DNA of 64,000 nt from Acidaminococcaceae bacterium. Lineage in GTDB: Bacteria > Bacillota > Negativicutes > Acidaminococcales > Acidaminococcaceae. Below the pieces are notes generated by a model that saw only the letters and a program-made list of their open reading frames with translations, had not been told where the DNA came from and made no database searches. A program made the translations under genes and the position numbers. Of the stretch, positions 53,354-62,044 are shown piece after piece. Each line of letters opens with the position of its first letter. Position 1 is the first letter of the stretch. The stretch spans positions 58,635 to 122,634 of the forward strand of contig JAKVKY010000001.1 in assembly GCA_022484685.1 (NCBI GenBank), given 5' to 3'.

Positions 53354-54505
53354 TTATATGTCAGCTAAATAGTGACGGGCTACCGCACGTGTTGCCTGGT
53401 CGGCCGCCGCAATATCTTCCAGGACGGGATGGCTTACCTGCTTGTGGGCAGCCACGGTTTTCTTCACCAGTTCCGGAATATCCAGATATTTAATCCTGCC
53501 TGCCAGGAAAGCATTGACACATTCTTCATTGGCAGCATTAAAGGCACAAGGTAAAGTACCGCCTTCCCTGCCGCAGGTAAGTGCTACCTGCAACAACGGG
53601 AATACTTCCACATCCGGCTTCTCAAAAGTAAGCGGACTAGATTTAACCAAATCCAGGCTGCCAAAATGACAGTCAAACCTGCGGGGATACGACAAAGCAT
53701 ATTGGATGGGCAGCCGCATATCCGGGATACCCAGCTGGGCAATCACAGCTCCATCCACATATTCTACCAGAGAATGGACGATGCTTTGCGGATGGATTAC
53801 TACATCTATTTTATCATAGGGCATGTCAAAGAGCCAATGTGCCTCCATGACTTCCAAACCCTTATTCGCCAGCGTGGAACTATCAATAGTAACTTTTTTG
53901 CCCATACTCCAGTTAGGGTGATGCAGACACTGTTCCAGAGTCACATGAGCCAGCTCAGCCTTACTCATCCCCCGGAAAGGACCGCCGGAAGCCGTAATAA
54001 TTAAACGGCGTACTTCCTTTTTTTGACCAGCACGCAAGGACTGGAAAATAGCGCTATGTTCACTGTCAACCGGAGTCAGGCTTACCTGATGCTTGCATAC
54101 CGCCGCCATTACCAGGCTACCTGCCGCTACCAGAGTTTCTTTATTGGCCAGGGCAATGTTCTTGCCGTGCTCAATTGCCGTTAAGGTTGGTTTCAAACCT
54201 GCGTAACCCACCATCGCAGCCAGGACCGTATCCACCCCGGCATAAGTTGCCGCCGCCAGCAGACCTTCCTCACCGCTTAAGATTTGGGTCCTGCCGTGCT
54301 CAGCATGCTGCAACTCCAGCGCCGCAGCAGGATCTGTTAAAACTGCCAGCTCCGGGTGAAACTGCTGAATTTGCTTCAGCATAAGGTCCGCATTCTTATG
54401 CGCCGCCAAAACTTTGATGCATAACTGCTCAGGATTGCCGGCGACAACATCTAAGGTTTGTCTGCCGATGGAACCCGTGGAACCTAAAACAGCCAGATTT
54501 TTCAT
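53354..54505 (-). CDS. dxr: 1-deoxy-D-xylulose-5-phosphate reductoisomerase
   Basis: Second step of the MEP pathway, NADPH dependent. VLGSTGSIGRQTLDVV, ALANKETLVAAG, the metal/substrate region PVDSEHSAIFQSL, ITASGGPFRG and KVTIDSSTLANKGLEVMEAHWLF are conserved; 383 aa. Lies 13 bases upstream of rseP. Confidence 0.97.
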   Translation of the reverse strand: MKNLAVLGSTGSIGRQTLDVVAGNPEQLCIKVLAAHKNADLMLKQIQQFHPELAVLTDPAAALELQHAEHGRTQILSGEEGLLAAATYAGVDTVLAAMVGYAGLKPTLTAIEHGKNIALANKETLVAAGSLVMAAVCKHQVSLTPVDSEHSAIFQSLRAGQKKEVRRLIITASGGPFRGMSKAELAHVTLEQCLHHPNWSMGKKVTIDSSTLANKGLEVMEAHWLFDMPYDKIDVVIHPQSIVHSLVEYVDGAVIAQLGIPDMRLPIQYALSYPRRFDCHFGSLDLVKSSPLTFEKPDVEVFPLLQVALTCGREGGTLPCAFNAANEECVNAFLAGRIKYLDIPELVKKTVAAHKQVSHPVLEDIAAADQATRAVARHYLADI

Positions 54506-54537
54506 GATATGACTCCTGTACTTAATTTCTCTAATGT

Positions 54538-55374
54538 CTAATTCCAGGCTTGAAAAAGTTTTAAGAGATAAAATACGACCGGCACTGCGAATAATAAACT
54601 ATCAAAGCGATCCAGCACACCGCCATGACCGGGAAAAAGTTTGCCGGAATCTTTGATTTCAAACGAACGCTTTAAGATGGATTCTACCAAATCGCCGATG
54701 GGAGCAAAGATTGCTACGCCTAACCCCAGCAGAACCGCCTGCCACACCGGAAACTGTAGAGCTCCGATGGCCAGTCCGGCCACTACCAGGAGCGAACCGA
54801 TAAAACCGGCGACAGCACCTTCCAGGGATTTTTTAGGACTGACTGAGCAAAATTTATGTTTGCCAAAAGCCATTCCCAAAAAGTAGGCAAAGGTATCACT
54901 GGACCAGGTGCCTAACAACACCAGCCATAATAAGGCTTCGCCCCGGGCAAACTGCAGGCCCAGGATGGTTGTATCCTGACCAGCCCATTGTCGTAAAAGC
55001 GGCAAGTGTGCAAATAATAAACCGACATAAAGAATCGTGATAGCGGAAGCAGCCGTATGTTTTTCCCAACCGGTTTCTCCCCGCTGGCAATGCCGGTATA
55101 ATCCTTCTATCAAGACGGCCAGGCAACCTAAAGCCAGGATGGGCACAAAGAAAAACTCCTTAGCCAAGCCACCTGCCAGCACCAGTAAAAAAACAGCTAC
55201 CCCAGAGCTGCAGGGATAAACATGTATGGCCTTCGTCCCCGCCATAGCTGCAATCTCATGCCAGGCCACCAGAGCCAGGAATAAGATGGCGGCGGCAAAC
55301 AGTAACCCGCCCTTAGTTACCACCAGGATGGCGATAGGGATACCCACTAGCGCGGTTAAAATTCTCGTTAACAT
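54538..55374 (-). CDS. cdsA: Phosphatidate cytidylyltransferase
   Basis: Makes CDP-diacylglycerol, the substrate of PssA encoded at 24.8 kb. Multi-span membrane protein with the C-terminal signature SPKKSLEGAVAGFIGS and LGVAIFAPIGDLVESILKRSFEIKD followed by GHGGVLDRFDSLLF; 278 aa. Between uppS and dxr. Confidence 0.95.
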   Translation of the reverse strand: MLTRILTALVGIPIAILVVTKGGLLFAAAILFLALVAWHEIAAMAGTKAIHVYPCSSGVAVFLLVLAGGLAKEFFFVPILALGCLAVLIEGLYRHCQRGETGWEKHTAASAITILYVGLLFAHLPLLRQWAGQDTTILGLQFARGEALLWLVLLGTWSSDTFAYFLGMAFGKHKFCSVSPKKSLEGAVAGFIGSLLVVAGLAIGALQFPVWQAVLLGLGVAIFAPIGDLVESILKRSFEIKDSGKLFPGHGGVLDRFDSLLFAVPVVFYLLKLFQAWN

Positions 55375-55407
55375 TCAGCACCTGCTTATATTTAAATTCT
55401 TGCTACC

Positions 55408-56202
55408 TTATTTACTTACCAGACCACCAAAACGCCTTTCCCGGCTCTGATACGCCTTAATGGCTTCTACCAGCAAGTCTGGCGTGAAAGCCGGCCAGTA
55501 CACATCGGTCGTCCAAATTTCCGCATAGGCAATCTGCCACAGCAAAAAATTACTAATCCTCTGGTCACCACCCGGACGGATTAACAAGTCCGGTGCCGGT
55601 AAACCATGGGTATATAAATTATCTTCAAACACGGCAGCAGTAATATCTTCAACTTTTAGCGTGCCTGCCTGAACCTGACTGGCAATCGCACGCACGGCAT
55701 GTAAAATTTCATCCTGTCCGCCATAGTTAACTGCGATATTCAAAATGACTCCGGTATTATTTTTAGTTACCGCCACAGCTGTATCCATCTTTTTTAAGAT
55801 AGCCGGCGGTAAGCCTTCCCGGGAACCGCTAAAACGCATCTGTACGTTATTAGCATTTAACTCTTCTATCTCGGCTGTCAGATAATAAGACAGCAATTCC
55901 ATGATAAATTTAACTTCCGTCACCGGACGTTTCCAATTTTCTGTAGAAAAAGCGTAGGCCGTGATAGCCTTCACGCCTATCTGTCCGGCAAACCTGACAA
56001 TAGTTTTTAATGTTTGTGCCCCAACCTGATGCCCATAGGTACGGACCTTGCCCTGAGCCTTGGCCCAGCGACCGTTACCATCCATGATAATAGCGATATG
56101 GGCAGGGATACGCTCGGGATTTAACCCCAGGGTATCCACCTGCAGTGGTTTCTGTACTTCTTTCGTCGAAGTTCCAAAGAACTTATTCAGCACGGGGTAC
56201 AC
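55408..56202 (-). CDS. uppS: Isoprenyl transferase (undecaprenyl diphosphate synthase)
   Basis: Cis-prenyltransferase producing the lipid carrier for wall and surface polysaccharides. HIAIIMDGNGRWAKAQG, AFSTENWKRP, FSGSREGLP and the C-terminal RPGGDQRISNFLLWQIAYAEIWTTDVYWPAF are diagnostic. 264 aa from GTG 56202; GTG 56193 has better spacing to AAGGAAAGG. About 30 residues precede the conserved core. Confidence 0.96.
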   Translation of the reverse strand: MYPVLNKFFGTSTKEVQKPLQVDTLGLNPERIPAHIAIIMDGNGRWAKAQGKVRTYGHQVGAQTLKTIVRFAGQIGVKAITAYAFSTENWKRPVTEVKFIMELLSYYLTAEIEELNANNVQMRFSGSREGLPPAILKKMDTAVAVTKNNTGVILNIAVNYGGQDEILHAVRAIASQVQAGTLKVEDITAAVFEDNLYTHGLPAPDLLIRPGGDQRISNFLLWQIAYAEIWTTDVYWPAFTPDLLVEAIKAYQSRERRFGGLVSK

Positions 56203-56223
56203 ACCCTTTCCTTAAGGTAACAA

Positions 56224-56264
56224 CAAGAATGGCGCAGGTGCAACAAAGCAGATGCGCCATCTTG
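56224..56264 (-). other. Hairpin between the ferredoxin gene and uppS
   Basis: CAAGAATGGCGCA (56224-56236) pairs with TGCGCCATCTTG (56253-56264) with one bulge and a 16-base loop. The T-tail is weak. It may stabilise the 3' end of an abundant ferredoxin mRNA or partly terminate before uppS. Confidence 0.5.
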
Positions 56265-56273
56265 CGTTCAATG

Positions 56274-56441
56274 TTATTTGCTGATTGCACCAACAGGGCA
56301 ATTTGCTGCACAAGCGCCGCATTCAACACAAGTATCACCAATCTCATACTTGCCGTCGACTTCCTTAATCGCGCCAACAGGGCAATTTGCTGCACAAGTA
56401 CCGCAACCAACGCATTTTTCTTTATCAATCTTCAATGCCAT
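56274..56441 (-). CDS. 2[4Fe-4S] ferredoxin (clostridial type)
   Basis: 55-residue low-potential electron carrier. Two cluster motifs, Cys10/13/16 with Cys20 and Cys38/41/44 with Cys48, are each followed by PVGAI. ATG 56441 follows AGGAGGTGC. It overlaps the preceding small gene by 17 bases and precedes uppS. Ferredoxin of this size is the expected partner of NfnAB encoded at 15-17 kb. The two halves share CAANCPVGAI and even an identical 25-base DNA stretch. Confidence 0.95.
   Translation of the reverse strand: MALKIDKEKCVGCGTCAANCPVGAIKEVDGKYEIGDTCVECGACAANCPVGAISK
56290..56398 (-). repeat. Exact 25-base direct repeat within the ferredoxin gene
   Basis: The same 25 bases occur at 56290-56314 and 56374-56398, exactly 84 bases (28 codons) apart, covering the CAANCPVG part of both cluster motifs. 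Synonymous positions are identical too, which points to recent gene conversion or strong codon constraint. Confidence 0.85.
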
Positions 56442-56649
56442 TTTCGAGCACCTCCTTTCGATATTTAATGACTGTAGTCAAAACTACTTTATCGTTATCC
56501 AGCCAGTGCTGTCTAACTACATATTCCATGCCCGGTCCCGTGGTAATCCCGCAGCGCCGGAAATGCGGTTCTGAACGAACGACCTGCACCTGCTCGCCTT
56601 GTAAACGCGTCAGGGCTTTTTCTAAAGGTAAAGCCAGGACATCCATCAT
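56425..56649 (-). CDS. Small conserved-looking protein between frr and ferredoxin
   Basis: Not recognised. 74 residues, soluble, with [12 protein letters not shown] and a C-terminal charged helix ([17 protein letters not shown]). Its ATG overlaps the frr stop (ATGATG) and its end overlaps the ferredoxin gene, so it is tightly coupled on both sides, which supports a real gene. Function cannot be inferred from sequence. Confidence 0.7.
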   Translation of the reverse strand: MMDVLALPLEKALTRLQGEQVQVVRSEPHFRRCGITTGPGMEYVVRQHWLDNDKVVLTTVIKYRKEVLENGIED

Positions 56650-57209
56650 ACTTCCATAACTTCTTTTTCTTTTCTGGCTACTACGGCATCAACATCTTTC
56701 ATGATCTTATCCGTTAATTTCTGAATATCTTCCAAACCGCTTTCGGAATCATCCTCAGTAATTTGCTTAGCCTTTTCCGCCTTTTTAATAGCTTCATTGG
56801 CATCGCGGCGTAAATTGCGGAGGGCAATCCTGGTTTCTTCCGCTTTTTTATGCACCGTCTTTACCAGTTCCTTACGACGTTCTTCCGTCAGCATAGGCAG
56901 GTTCAGCCTGATCACGGCACCGTCGTTATTAGGATTTAAGCCTAAATCAGAAGTTTGAATGGCTTTTTCAATAGCCTTTAAAGAAGATGGATCCCAGGGC
57001 TTAATCACCAGCATCCGGGCTTCCGGTACAGAAACGCTGGCCACCTGGGGAATCGGTGTGGGGGTGCCGTAATATTCTACGGTAATCTTGTCCAGCAAAG
57101 ACGGAGTAGCCCTGCCGGTACGTATTGCCGCCAGTTCTACTTTCAAGGCATCAACACTTTTATGCATCTTGCTTTCAATACCACTTTTAATCTCATTGAT
57201 GGTCGCCAT
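56646..57209 (-). CDS. frr: Ribosome recycling factor
   Basis: Splits post-termination ribosomes with EF-G. Motifs [46 protein letters not shown] and [14 protein letters not shown] are typical; 187 aa. Two bases behind pyrH; overlaps the next small gene. Confidence 0.97.
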   Translation of the reverse strand: MATINEIKSGIESKMHKSVDALKVELAAIRTGRATPSLLDKITVEYYGTPTPIPQVASVSVPEARMLVIKPWDPSSLKAIEKAIQTSDLGLNPNNDGAVIRLNLPMLTEERRKELVKTVHKKAEETRIALRNLRRDANEAIKKAEKAKQITEDDSESGLEDIQKLTDKIMKDVDAVVARKEKEVMEV

Positions 57210-57211
57210 GA

Positions 57212-57937
57212 TTATTTTCCTCCTACGATAGTCCCGGTGACAGTACCTAAAGCTGCTTTTAAAATATTACCGGGTTGATCAATATTGAAAACTACGATGG
57301 GGATCTGATTATCCATGCACAAACTGATTGCGGTTGAGTCCATCACGTTCAGATGTTTTTGAATGACTTCCAGATAATCCAGACGGTCAAACTTTTTCGC
57401 CTTAGGATTCTTGGCCGGGTCTGAATCATAAACACCGTCCACGCCTTTTTTTGCCATCAAGATGGCATCGGCTTCAATTTCAGCAGCACGCAAGGCCGCG
57501 GTAGTATCCGTAGAAAAATACGGATTACCGGTACCAGCCGCAAAAATCACCACGCGATTCTTTTCCAGATGCCGGATGGCCCGTCTGCGAATATAAGGTT
57601 CCGCTATCTGGCGCATCTCAATCGCCGTCTGTACCCGAGTCGGAATACCACGATTTTCCAAGGCATCCTGCAGGGCCAGGGAATTGATGATGGTGGCTAA
57701 CATTCCCATGTAATCAGCTGTAGCCCGGTCCATACCCTTAGATGCTCCGGACAACCCCCTCCAGATATTACCGCCGCCGTTGACGATGGCAATCTGTAAT
57801 TCACTGGCTAAAACTTCCTGAATCTGGCCGGCTATGTTGTCCACCGTAACTGGATCAATGCCATAACCTTTAGCTCCGGCCAGGGCTTCGCCGCTTAACT
57901 TTAAAACCACCCGTCTGTATTTTGATTTTTTTGGCAC
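57212..57937 (-). CDS. pyrH: Uridylate kinase
   Basis: UMP kinase of the amino-acid-kinase fold. [44 protein letters not shown] and [22 protein letters not shown] are diagnostic; 241 aa. First gene after the tsf terminator, with its own promoter; starts the pyrH-frr-...-polC run. Confidence 0.97.
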   Translation of the reverse strand: MPKKSKYRRVVLKLSGEALAGAKGYGIDPVTVDNIAGQIQEVLASELQIAIVNGGGNIWRGLSGASKGMDRATADYMGMLATIINSLALQDALENRGIPTRVQTAIEMRQIAEPYIRRRAIRHLEKNRVVIFAAGTGNPYFSTDTTAALRAAEIEADAILMAKKGVDGVYDSDPAKNPKAKKFDRLDYLEVIQKHLNVMDSTAISLCMDNQIPIVVFNIDQPGNILKAALGTVTGTIVGGK

Positions 57938-58003
57938 GTTAACGACCTCCCCTAGTCTTTATAACTTTATTAGTATTCTACATGACAACTTTTTATCCTT
58001 TAT

Positions 58004-58012
58004 ATTGTACCA
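58004..58012 (-). promoter_or_regulatory. Extended -10 promoter candidate for pyrH-frr
   Basis: TGGTACAAT on the minus strand (TGN plus TACAAT) lies about 67 bases ahead of pyrH and behind the tsf terminator. The -35 region is weak. A second possibility is TTGTCA nearer to pyrH with an overlong spacer. Confidence 0.45.
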
Positions 58013-58067
58013 TAAAATGGCCGGAAATACACATAGTTTATGGGAAAAAACTGTGAACACAGCCTCA

Positions 58068-58101
58068 TAAAAAAACTGCGTCCGGAACTTCCAGACGCAG
58101 T
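58068..58101 (-). terminator. rpsB-tsf terminator
   Basis: ACTGCGTC (58075-58082) pairs with GACGCAGT (58094-58101), and T7 follows on the minus strand. It starts 15 bases after the tsf stop. Confidence 0.92.
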
Positions 58102-58116
58102 CAGATTTCTAACTGG

Positions 58117-58995
58117 TTATTTCAAGAAAGATTTTACTTCGTCAGCAAAATTTTCCTGCTTCTTTTCAATGCCTTCACCCAGTTGAAAACGAGCATAAGC
58201 ACGAATTTCAGCATTATGTGCTTTCAGCAGCTTGGTAATGCTCTGGTCAGGATCTTTAACAAATTCCTGATCTACCAGACAGTTTTCTTTGTAGTACTTT
58301 TGGATACGGCCCATAACCATCTTCTCGATGATTTTTTCCGGTTTACCTTCGTTCTTAGCCTGCTCAGAGAGAACTTCCTTCTCGTGTTCCAGCACATCGG
58401 CAGGAACCTGAGTGCGGTTCAGATAGGCCGGATTGGTAGCAGCTACCTGCATGGCAATGTCTTTGCCCAGCGCAGCATCGCCGCCATTTAAATCCACCAG
58501 CACGCCAATCTTGCCGCCGGCATGAATATAGTAAGCAATTAAGCCTTCCTGCACTTCATAGCGGACAAAACGACGCAAAGAAATGTTTTCGCCAATCTTG
58601 GCTACTTTTTCTGTTACCAGGTCGGCAACTTTCTTGCCGTTCAGGGTGGATTCTTTCAGAGCTTCCACATCCTTGGGATTGGTCTTGGCAATATGTTCAG
58701 CAATAGTATGAGCTAAAGCTTGGAAATCATCAGTCTTAGCCACGAAATCGGTCTCACAGTTAACTTCCACGATGACGCCGGTCTTGGCATCTTCGCTGAC
58801 GTAAGCTGCAACTGCACCTTCGGCAGCTACACGACTGGCCTTCTTGGCGGCCTGGGATAAACCCTTTTCGCGCAGAAAATCAACAGCCTTATCTAAATCG
58901 CCCTCGCAAGCGGACAATGCCTTTTTGCAGTCCATCATGCCGGCGCCGGTACGTTCACGTAAAGTCTTTACTAGGGCAGCAGTAATTTGTGCCAT
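58117..58995 (-). CDS. tsf: Elongation factor Ts
   Basis: Nucleotide exchange factor for EF-Tu. N-terminal UBA-like domain [21 protein letters not shown], then [11 protein letters not shown] and [16 protein letters not shown]; 292 aa with two dimerisation subdomains. 19 bases behind rpsB and ended by a strong terminator. Confidence 0.97.
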   Translation of the reverse strand: MAQITAALVKTLRERTGAGMMDCKKALSACEGDLDKAVDFLREKGLSQAAKKASRVAAEGAVAAYVSEDAKTGVIVEVNCETDFVAKTDDFQALAHTIAEHIAKTNPKDVEALKESTLNGKKVADLVTEKVAKIGENISLRRFVRYEVQEGLIAYYIHAGGKIGVLVDLNGGDAALGKDIAMQVAATNPAYLNRTQVPADVLEHEKEVLSEQAKNEGKPEKIIEKMVMGRIQKYYKENCLVDQEFVKDPDQSITKLLKAHNAEIRAYARFQLGEGIEKKQENFADEVKSFLK

Positions 58996-59014
58996 GGTAT
59001 TTTCCTCCTACTAA

Positions 59015-59785
59015 TTATTCTGCTTTTGCAGGTGCTTCTGCGGCAGCGGGAACTGCTTCGGCAGGAGCGGCGGCTTCTTCAGTAGCATTTTCTTCCGTCT
59101 GCATACCCTGACGGCCTTCCAGGACGGCATCAGCCATCTTGCCAGCCAGCAGTTTTACAGCGCGGATAGCGTCATCATTAGCCGGAATTACATAATCAAT
59201 CTCATCGGGATCGCAGTTCGTATCTACGGTCGCAACGACAGGAATGTTCAGCTTGCGTGCTTCCAGGACAGCAATGTGTTCCTTGCGGGGATCGATAACG
59301 AACAGAGCGCCCGGCAGCTTCTTCATATCCTTAATGCCGCCCAGGTTCTTGTTCAGTTTTTCCATCTCATGACGCAGACCCTGAACTTCCTTCTTGGGTA
59401 ATACTTCAAACGTGCCGTCTTCTTCCATCTTTTCCAGGGTGCGCAAACGTTGTACACGCTTTTGAATGGTCTTGAAGTTAGTGAGCATACCGCCCAGCCA
59501 GCGCTCGTTCACGAAGAACATGTTGCAACGCAGAGCTTCATCGCGCATAGCTTCCTGTGCCTGTTTCTTGGTGCCGACGAAAAGAATGCTCTTGCCGCTG
59601 GCAGCAGTTTCACGAATGAAGTTATAAGCTTCATCAACTTTCTTGACGGTCTTCTGCAAATCAATAATGTAGATACCGTTTCTTTCAGTGAAGATGTACT
59701 TTGCCATCTTCGGGTTCCAGCGACGGGTCTGATGACCGAAATGTACGCCGGCTTCCAGCAGTTGCTTCATAGAAATAATAGACAT
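59015..59785 (-). CDS. rpsB: 30S ribosomal protein S2
   Basis: Small-subunit protein. [37 protein letters not shown] and [12 protein letters not shown] are diagnostic. ATG 59785 has AGGAGG ahead; the open frame to 59920 runs through the leader and promoter and is not coding. About 256 aa with an Ala/Glu/Pro-rich tail after residue 230 ([19 protein letters not shown]). Confidence 0.97.
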   Translation of the reverse strand: MSIISMKQLLEAGVHFGHQTRRWNPKMAKYIFTERNGIYIIDLQKTVKKVDEAYNFIRETAASGKSILFVGTKKQAQEAMRDEALRCNMFFVNERWLGGMLTNFKTIQKRVQRLRTLEKMEEDGTFEVLPKKEVQGLRHEMEKLNKNLGGIKDMKKLPGALFVIDPRKEHIAVLEARKLNIPVVATVDTNCDPDEIDYVIPANDDAIRAVKLLAGKMADAVLEGRQGMQTEENATEEAAAPAEAVPAAAEAPAKAE

Positions 59786-59884
59786 AGTTAAAAACCTCCT
59801 GTTTTTTCCGCCGCAGAAATCTTCTTTAAACGTACCGCGCATGCGGACAGACGCTAAATCCTTCTGCGTGTGTATTTTTACACT
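59786..59884 (-). promoter_or_regulatory. Structured rpsB leader
   Basis: About 100 bases between promoter and rpsB. TTCTGCG (59862-59868) can pair over a distance with CGCAGAA (59812-59818), enclosing the small hairpin CCGC-GCAT-GCGG (59835-59846). The shape suits ribosomal-protein autoregulation by S2; the match to a known S2 leader was not tested. Confidence 0.45.
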
Positions 59885-59891
59885 GCGAGTT

Positions 59892-59920
59892 ATTATACCA
59901 CGCCCCGCCCGGTCTGGCAA
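59892..59920 (-). promoter_or_regulatory. rpsB-tsf promoter
   Basis: On the minus strand TTGCCA (59915-59920), a 17-base spacer and TATAAT (59892-59897) preceded by TGG (extended -10). Confidence 0.85.
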
Positions 59921-59960
59921 GTGTTTTCGTGGTTTTTCGTAAAGATAGTAACAGTTTTAC

Positions 59961-61457
59961 TTACAATAAATCCAGGCTCTGCAGAACCGCGGCTCCCATC
60001 TTGGCACTGGGGATAACATCCAGGTGTTGTTCCGTCTTTGTTTCCAGGCTGCTTAAGCCTGCCGGAACTTTCCAGCTGGTTAATTGTTCCAGTTCCCGTA
60101 CTGCGGTAAATAAATCTGCTGCCGCAGGAACTTTCTTCCCCAAAGCAGCCAAAACGGAACTGCTAAACTTATAAGGACTGGCCGTAGACAAAACAATGCT
60201 GTAGGTTTCATCCGAAGTCAGCAGACGGTATTTTTCCAAGGCCCGATACGCCACAGCCGTATGCGGATCCAGCACGTAGTGGGTATCATTAAAGGTCCGG
60301 CTGATTGTTTCTGCCGTCTCCACCTCATCCACCCAGGCGCCGAAGAAGCTGTCTTTAATCTGGCTGCAATATTCCTTCGCCACCGTATAAAAGCCCTGGG
60401 TTTGCAATTCCTGCATCCAGGCGGCTACCCGTTCGCTATCACCGCCAGTCACATCAAACAGCAGCCTTTCCAGGTTGCTGGAGACCAGGATATCCATAGA
60501 GGGCGACATGGTTTTATGAAACTCACGGCGCCGGTCATAAATACCGGTAGCGAGAAAATCCGTCAATACATTGTTACTGTTGGAGGCACAAATGAGTTTT
60601 TGTACCGGCAGGCCCATCTTTTTGGCATAATACCCTGCCAGGATATCGCCAAAATTACCGGTGGGCACCGCGAAATTAACCGGCTGCCGCGGTTGTACCC
60701 GTCCGGTAGCTACCGCGGTGGCATAAGACTTAAAGTAATACACGATCTGCGGTACCAGTCGGCCCCAGTTAATGGAATTAGCTGAAGAAAAAGTATAACC
60801 ATGGTCACTGATCTGGGCATTTAATTCCTGATTGTTTAGTATTTCTTTGACGCCCTTCTGGGCATCGTCAAAGTTACCCTCAATACCGTAGACATGTACA
60901 TTGCTGCCGGTCTGGGTAGTCATCTGTTTTTTCTGCATGGGGCTGACACCCTGACTGGGGTAAAAAACAATAATTTCCGTATTGGGAACATCTGCAAAAC
61001 CTTCCAGCGCCGCCTTACCCGTATCACCGGAAGTGGCTACCAGGATAAGGCTCTTGGTGTCCTCGCCTGTTTTCAGTAAAGCTTTGGACAACAGCCGTGG
61101 CAAAAGCTGCAGCGCCATATCTTTAAAGGCGGAAGTTGGACCATGCCAGAGTTCCAGCGTATCAATCTTATCATTAATCCTGACCAGTGGTGCCGGATCC
61201 GGTCCAAATTTAGCTGCGGCATAAGCCCCGGCAGTACAAGCTGCCAGTTCCTGGGAGGAATAATCCGTCAGGAAATAACCCAGGATCTTGGCAGCACAGT
61301 CCTGGTAACTGCGACTGTGGAGAGCTAAGATATCATCCACATGGATGCCGGGGAATCTTTGGGGGACAAAAAGACCGCCGTCTTTCGCCAGGCCTTCTTT
61401 AATAACATGGGCGGACGGTTGCATATCACCTTGACCGCGAGTGCTGATATATAACAT
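59961..61457 (-). CDS. thrC: Threonine synthase
   Basis: PLP enzyme converting phosphohomoserine to threonine. The PLP lysine is in GPTSAFKDMALQLLPRLL; LVATSGDTGKAALEGF and the later NFAVPTGNFGDILAGYYAKKMGLP are family motifs. 498 aa, the long E. coli/yeast-like form with N-terminal YISTRGQ. It begins one base after ybaK stops; hom and thrB are 29 kb away. No clear terminator was seen before the rpsB promoter. Confidence 0.95.
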   Translation of the reverse strand: MLYISTRGQGDMQPSAHVIKEGLAKDGGLFVPQRFPGIHVDDILALHSRSYQDCAAKILGYFLTDYSSQELAACTAGAYAAAKFGPDPAPLVRINDKIDTLELWHGPTSAFKDMALQLLPRLLSKALLKTGEDTKSLILVATSGDTGKAALEGFADVPNTEIIVFYPSQGVSPMQKKQMTTQTGSNVHVYGIEGNFDDAQKGVKEILNNQELNAQISDHGYTFSSANSINWGRLVPQIVYYFKSYATAVATGRVQPRQPVNFAVPTGNFGDILAGYYAKKMGLPVQKLICASNSNNVLTDFLATGIYDRRREFHKTMSPSMDILVSSNLERLLFDVTGGDSERVAAWMQELQTQGFYTVAKEYCSQIKDSFFGAWVDEVETAETISRTFNDTHYVLDPHTAVAYRALEKYRLLTSDETYSIVLSTASPYKFSSSVLAALGKKVPAAADLFTAVRELEQLTSWKVPAGLSSLETKTEQHLDVIPSAKMGAAVLQSLDLL

Positions 61458-61458
61458 T

Positions 61459-61950
61459 TCACTTGTCTCCTTTAAAGGTTAAGGCAGCTAAGGTCGCTGC
61501 CGTGGCTTTTTGTAAATCCGCAGCCGCCAGCAAAATTTGCATACCGCGTTTACCGGCGCTGATGGCAATTACCGGCCAGTTGGTCGCCGTAGCGTCTAAA
61601 AAGACCGGATAAGCTTTCTTGGCACCTAAAGGTGAACATCCTCCCCGGATGTAACCGGTAAGTGGCAGCACCTCTTTCAGGTGTACCAGTTCAGCCCTTT
61701 TATTCTGGCTGACCTTGGCTAAAGCTTTTAAATCTAATTCGCCGTTCCCCGGAATGACGGCAAACAGGATACCGGTCTTATCGCCGCGGACCACCAGGGT
61801 TTTAAAAACCTGTTCCACGGGCATCTGCACCGACTGTGCTACATGCACGGCGTCCAGATGTTCCTCATCCACCGGATATTCCTTAATGGTATAAGCAATC
61901 TTTAAATCTTCCAGGATGCGTGCCGCATTTGTTTTCTTGATATGTTTCAT
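61459..61950 (-). CDS. ybaK: Cys-tRNA(Pro)/Cys-tRNA(Cys) deacylase YbaK
   Basis: Trans-editing enzyme that hydrolyses Cys mischarged on tRNA-Pro. 163 residues of the YbaK/EbsC fold with KTNAARILEDLKIAYTIKEY, VFKTLVVRGDK and GYIRGGCSPLGAKKAYPVF. ATG 61950 with AGGAGG ahead; the upstream frame to 62343 lies across the nadE promoter and coding region and is not used. Overlap-free pair with thrC. Confidence 0.93.
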   Translation of the reverse strand: MKHIKKTNAARILEDLKIAYTIKEYPVDEEHLDAVHVAQSVQMPVEQVFKTLVVRGDKTGILFAVIPGNGELDLKALAKVSQNKRAELVHLKEVLPLTGYIRGGCSPLGAKKAYPVFLDATATNWPVIAISAGKRGMQILLAAADLQKATAATLAALTFKGDK

Positions 61951-61995
61951 GATGCCTCCTACAAGCAGACAGTGGCATAACCCTGCTATCTCTGC

Positions 61996-62001
61996 TATAA
62001 T
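61996..62001 (+). promoter_or_regulatory. nadE promoter (extended -10)
   Basis: TATAAT preceded by TGC (TGN) in the 94-base divergent gap between ybaK and nadE; the -35 (TGGCAT, 61973-61978, spacer 17) is weak. A minus-strand promoter for ybaK in the same gap was not clear. Confidence 0.55.
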
Positions 62002-62044
62002 AACACCAGATAAGATAAATAGCAAACATAATGCGGGGTGCAAG

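Noticed and set aside
59786..59920. 45-codon N-terminal extension of S2
   Set aside because: It lies across the promoter and leader; the AGGAGG-preceded ATG at 59785 gives the standard S2 start.
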